Assembly (NCBI RefSeq): GCF_000935025.1
Contig: NZ_CP010836.1
Span: 5,007,001 to 5,071,000 of the forward strand
Direction of reading: 5' to 3'
Length of the DNA: 64,000 nucleotides
DNA from: Sphingomonas hengshuiensis
Lineage (GTDB): Bacteria; Pseudomonadota; Alphaproteobacteria; Sphingomonadales; Sphingomonadaceae
This document shows, piece by piece, positions 61,716 through 64,000 of this stretch. How positions within the stretch are numbered: the first letter of the stretch is position 1; every line of letters starts with the position of its first letter. The position numbers and the translations under genes were made by a program. The notes below the pieces were generated by a model. That model made no database searches. It had not been told where the DNA came from and saw only the letters and a program-made list of their open reading frames with translations.

Positions 61716-63713
61716 TCAGAGCCCGCGAGCGACCTGGTTGCTGTCGCGCGTCGCGAAATAGGCGGGGCGCGGCATGAAACAGTCCCCGATGGTGCGAACG
61801 TCGAACCCTTGCGCGCGCAGCGGCGCTGCCAGGGAATCATTGGGAATTCGCGGAGTCGAATAGGTGAGCAGCACGACATTCTCGATGCTGTCCAGCCGGC
61901 CGCTGTAAACATTCCGCAGATCGACCCGGCCATCGATGAGCGGGCTGTCGCCATCGGGCTCGACCAGCGTCCGCATCTCGATACCGCGCATGGCGAGGCG
62001 GCGGATGATCCCCTGACGCACGACCAGAGGTTCATCGACGGCGATTTCCGCGCGCGGCGTGGCGATGACCACATGTTCGAAGATTTCCGCCATCAGATGC
62101 GCGGCGGCGTAGGTGCCGGCCGTGTGGTCCTGATCATAGACGACCGCGGTCCCGGGCTGAGGCGGGAAGCGGTCGAGGAGAAGGGCGGCGGTGTCGCGTA
62201 TATTCATGACGAAACCCTCGTCATGCCACATGCGCGGCAGCATTTCGGGCCACTGCGGCGTCGCTCCGGTCGCCAACACCACCGTGTCGGGCGCCAATGC
62301 CGCGATGTCGTCCGGAGTCATTGTCACACCATATTCATAGCGAACCCCCGCCCGGCTGCCGCGAACGATCTGATAATCGTAGATGCTGGAGATCTGTTCG
62401 GAACCGGGCAAGCGGGACTGGAGCGCGGTTTTGCCGCCATAGCTTTGTCCCGCCCCGAAAACGGTCACATCATGCCCCCGTTCGGCCGCCACCCACGCGG
62501 CTTCCAGGCCGGCGATGCCGGCGCCGATAATGGCGATGCGTTTGCGTTCGGGTGCGGCGGCCGGCTTCCATTCGGCTTCGTCCGATGCGCCGACAAGCGG
62601 ATTGTTGTCGCACCCAAGCGGGCTTTTGGCGGCGATGAGGCCCCAACAGCTATTGCCCGATACGCACCAGCGGGTTTCATGCTCGCGCGCCGAGAACGCT
62701 TTGTTCGCCCATGCAGGATCCGCCACGAGCGCACGGCCGAGCTGGACATAGTCGCCGACACCTTCGTCCAACGCTTGCTCTGCCTGTACGGGTTCGACGA
62801 TCCGGCCCAGCACCGCGACCGGCAACCCGCCCGCCGCGGCGCGCAGCCTTTTGGTCAGGTCGTTAAAGGGCGCGCGGGGCCAGTGCATGTCCGGCAAATG
62901 GTTTTCGAGCGACCTGTGATGCGCGCCCTGGCAGAAGGAGAGGGCGTCGAAGCCACCCCGGGCGACCAGCGCCCGCGTGATCGCTTCGGCGAGGTCCGGG
63001 CCGATGCCGCCGGGAACCCCGTCGTCTCCCGGCAGCTTGACGGCGATCATGAAACGCCCGGTCGTTGCGGCACGAATAGCATCGATGATGGCAGCCAGAA
63101 AACGCAGGCGACCGTCGAGATCGCCGCCATATTGATCTTCCCGGCGGTTGGATTGGGGCGACAGAAACTGATGGATCAAATGGCCGTGGCCCGACGACAG
63201 TTCGACGCCGGAAAAGCCCGCCGTCTGCAAGCGCCGGGCGGCGGCGGCGAATTCATCGACCGCCTGTTCGATCTCGCCCGTATCCAGCGCATGTGGGGTG
63301 GTCCAGCTCAGATCGTCCGGCAGCGCGGACGGACCGCAGGCGAAAGGCCGGCGTCCGCCCTGATGGGTGGCCCGGCCGGGATCCTGCAACTGGCCGACAA
63401 GCCGGCAGTCGAGCGATTCCACCGCATCGGCCCAGCGCTTCAGGCCCTCGATGCAATTGTCATCGTCGACGCCGACCTTGGCGGCGTCGTTCGCCTGCCA
63501 CGAAAGGGTCGCCAGCGGCTCGGTCACGCTCATGGCGCAGCCGCCGCGGGCACGATTGACATAATAATCGATCAGGCGATCGGTAACCTTGCGTCCCACC
63601 GAAAATCGCGTGGTCATGGAGGCATGGGCTACGCGATTGCGCAGTGTGATACCCCCAATCTCGATCGGCGAGGCCAGAAGGGGATAGTTGTTCCCCTGAT
63701 CCCGCGCCGTCAC
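61716..63713 (-). CDS. Old-yellow-enzyme/FAD fusion oxidoreductase (2,4-dienoyl-CoA reductase type)
   Basis: 665 residues from a GTG start. An N-terminal FMN TIM barrel (PLLASPIEIGGITLRNRVAHASM; SGHGHLIHQFLSPQSNRREDQYGG) is joined to an FAD/NAD(P) domain starting at IAIIGAGIAGLEAAWVAAERG (about 393). The linker normally binds a 4Fe-4S cluster with four Cys; here Cys350, Cys356 and Cys368 are in register, but the second position is Gly353. Relatives reduce enoates or demethylate amines. Substrate unknown; it lies beside a methyltransferase. Confidence 0.88.
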   Translation of the reverse strand: MTARDQGNNYPLLASPIEIGGITLRNRVAHASMTTRFSVGRKVTDRLIDYYVNRARGGCAMSVTEPLATLSWQANDAAKVGVDDDNCIEGLKRWADAVESLDCRLVGQLQDPGRATHQGGRRPFACGPSALPDDLSWTTPHALDTGEIEQAVDEFAAAARRLQTAGFSGVELSSGHGHLIHQFLSPQSNRREDQYGGDLDGRLRFLAAIIDAIRAATTGRFMIAVKLPGDDGVPGGIGPDLAEAITRALVARGGFDALSFCQGAHHRSLENHLPDMHWPRAPFNDLTKRLRAAAGGLPVAVLGRIVEPVQAEQALDEGVGDYVQLGRALVADPAWANKAFSAREHETRWCVSGNSCWGLIAAKSPLGCDNNPLVGASDEAEWKPAAAPERKRIAIIGAGIAGLEAAWVAAERGHDVTVFGAGQSYGGKTALQSRLPGSEQISSIYDYQIVRGSRAGVRYEYGVTMTPDDIAALAPDTVVLATGATPQWPEMLPRMWHDEGFVMNIRDTAALLLDRFPPQPGTAVVYDQDHTAGTYAAAHLMAEIFEHVVIATPRAEIAVDEPLVVRQGIIRRLAMRGIEMRTLVEPDGDSPLIDGRVDLRNVYSGRLDSIENVVLLTYSTPRIPNDSLAAPLRAQGFDVRTIGDCFMPRPAYFATRDSNQVARGL

Positions 63714-63714
63714 C

Positions 63715-64000
63715 TTACTTCCATGCTCCGAACGTGAACCAGGATCCGCCGTTCAGGATGACCGGTGCCTTGATTTCCCCGCGGGCACAGGCATCGAACT
63801 GCTCCTGCGGCACCGTGCTCAGGTTGAACAATTGCTGCTGGATATACTTGTCCCGTCCGAACCCCGCCTCTTCGCACAGAGCGACCAGCGATTGGCCGCG
63901 AAAGCCGGTATAATAGGGCTCGTTATTATTATACGCGTCCCAGTCCAGATAGAAGTTGGTATAGGGATCGACTTCGCATTCGGGTGGCAGCTCGAAATGT
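63715..64000 (-). CDS. Methyltransferase-like protein, C-terminal fragment at window edge
   Basis: The gene runs off the right edge; about 94 C-terminal residues are visible. The segment LDWDAYNNNEPYYTGFRGQ and the following VALCEEAGF match the C-terminal part of the methyltransferase at 39.2 to 40.4 kb (DWDAFYNNEPFWSRMHEMDL, MVAAGF), so it is probably its paralogue. It ends GGSWFTFGAWK. It starts upstream of the OYE-type enzyme and probably shares its transcript. Confidence 0.65.
   Translation of the reverse strand, partial: HFELPPECEVDPYTNFYLDWDAYNNNEPYYTGFRGQSLVALCEEAGFGRDKYIQQQLFNLSTVPQEQFDACARGEIKAPVILNGGSWFTFGAWK

Noticed and set aside
61809..63737. 642-codon open frame antisense to the old-yellow-enzyme gene
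   Set aside because: No recognisable domain, Arg/Gly/Asp-rich shadow composition; the minus-strand frame has clear FMN and FAD motifs.

Overview
The window is a high-GC alphaproteobacterial chromosome segment. Protein style, gene order and the palindromic repeat families point to a sphingomonad (Sphingomonas-like) aerobic anoxygenic phototroph. Positions 1 to about 37.3 kb hold most of a photosynthesis gene cluster (PGC). The rest, to the right edge, is an accessory catabolic region with its own regulator, transporters and outer-membrane receptor. The right part is visibly less GC-rich than the left.

PGC layout. The left edge cuts bchO, which is followed by a tiny membrane ORF. crtDC (minus) and crtF (plus) diverge. 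The plus-strand superoperon bchC-bchX-bchY-bchZ-(51 aa ORF)-pufB-pufA-pufL-pufM-pufC is followed by a DUF3422 gene. The converging minus-strand operon reads bchF-bchN-bchB-bchH-bchL-bchM-lhaA-puhA-puhB-puhC-(98 aa ORF)-acsF-puhE-hemA. From its promoter the plus strand diverges with ppaA/aerR-ppsR-bchG-bch2-bchP-tspO-(83 aa ORF). A minus-strand membrane-anchored cytochrome c closes the cluster. Together these supply 5-aminolevulinate, take Mg-protoporphyrin to bacteriochlorophyll a (light-independent DPOR and COR, oxygen-dependent AcsF ring closure), make methoxylated acyclic carotenoids, build the LH1-RC complex with a tetraheme cytochrome, and control it through PpsR and PpaA. bchI, bchD, crtB, crtI and crtE are not in view. 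Genes are tightly packed, with many 4-bp start/stop overlaps.

Control. Four PGC promoters carry PpsR/CrtJ-type sites with a recurring geometry, TGTC-N10-GAC(A/G)-N8-TGTC. The bchF/ppaA divergent promoter carries a differently arranged 34-bp palindrome. Three subunit genes of the nitrogenase-like reductases (bchY, bchB, bchN) contain in-frame sequence derived from palindromic or dispersed repeats.

Accessory region (37.4 to 64 kb). Units are: a methyltransferase, a coiled-coil protein and an FAD oxidoreductase; a dimeric-barrel protein with an SDR; an MmgE/PrpD protein; a GntR/HutC regulator; an MFS carrier; a CaiB/BaiF CoA-transferase with a LeuCD-type hydro-lyase pair, a VOC protein and an unknown; divergently, an HMG-CoA-lyase-like enzyme, an isochorismatase-like amidase, two PuuE-like cyclic amidohydrolases and a second LeuCD-type pair; a TonB receptor; a second MFS carrier; an old-yellow-enzyme fusion; and a second, partial methyltransferase. 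My inference is a dedicated pathway that opens a cyclic imide or ureide, hydrolyses the half-amide, hydrates an unsaturated dicarboxylate, activates it with CoA and cleaves the carbon skeleton. The substrate is unknown. A roughly 1.2-kb AT-richer segment near 56.2 to 57.4 kb holds a structured RNA-like hairpin, a tRNA-like fragment and an orphan ORF, and may mark a recombination scar.
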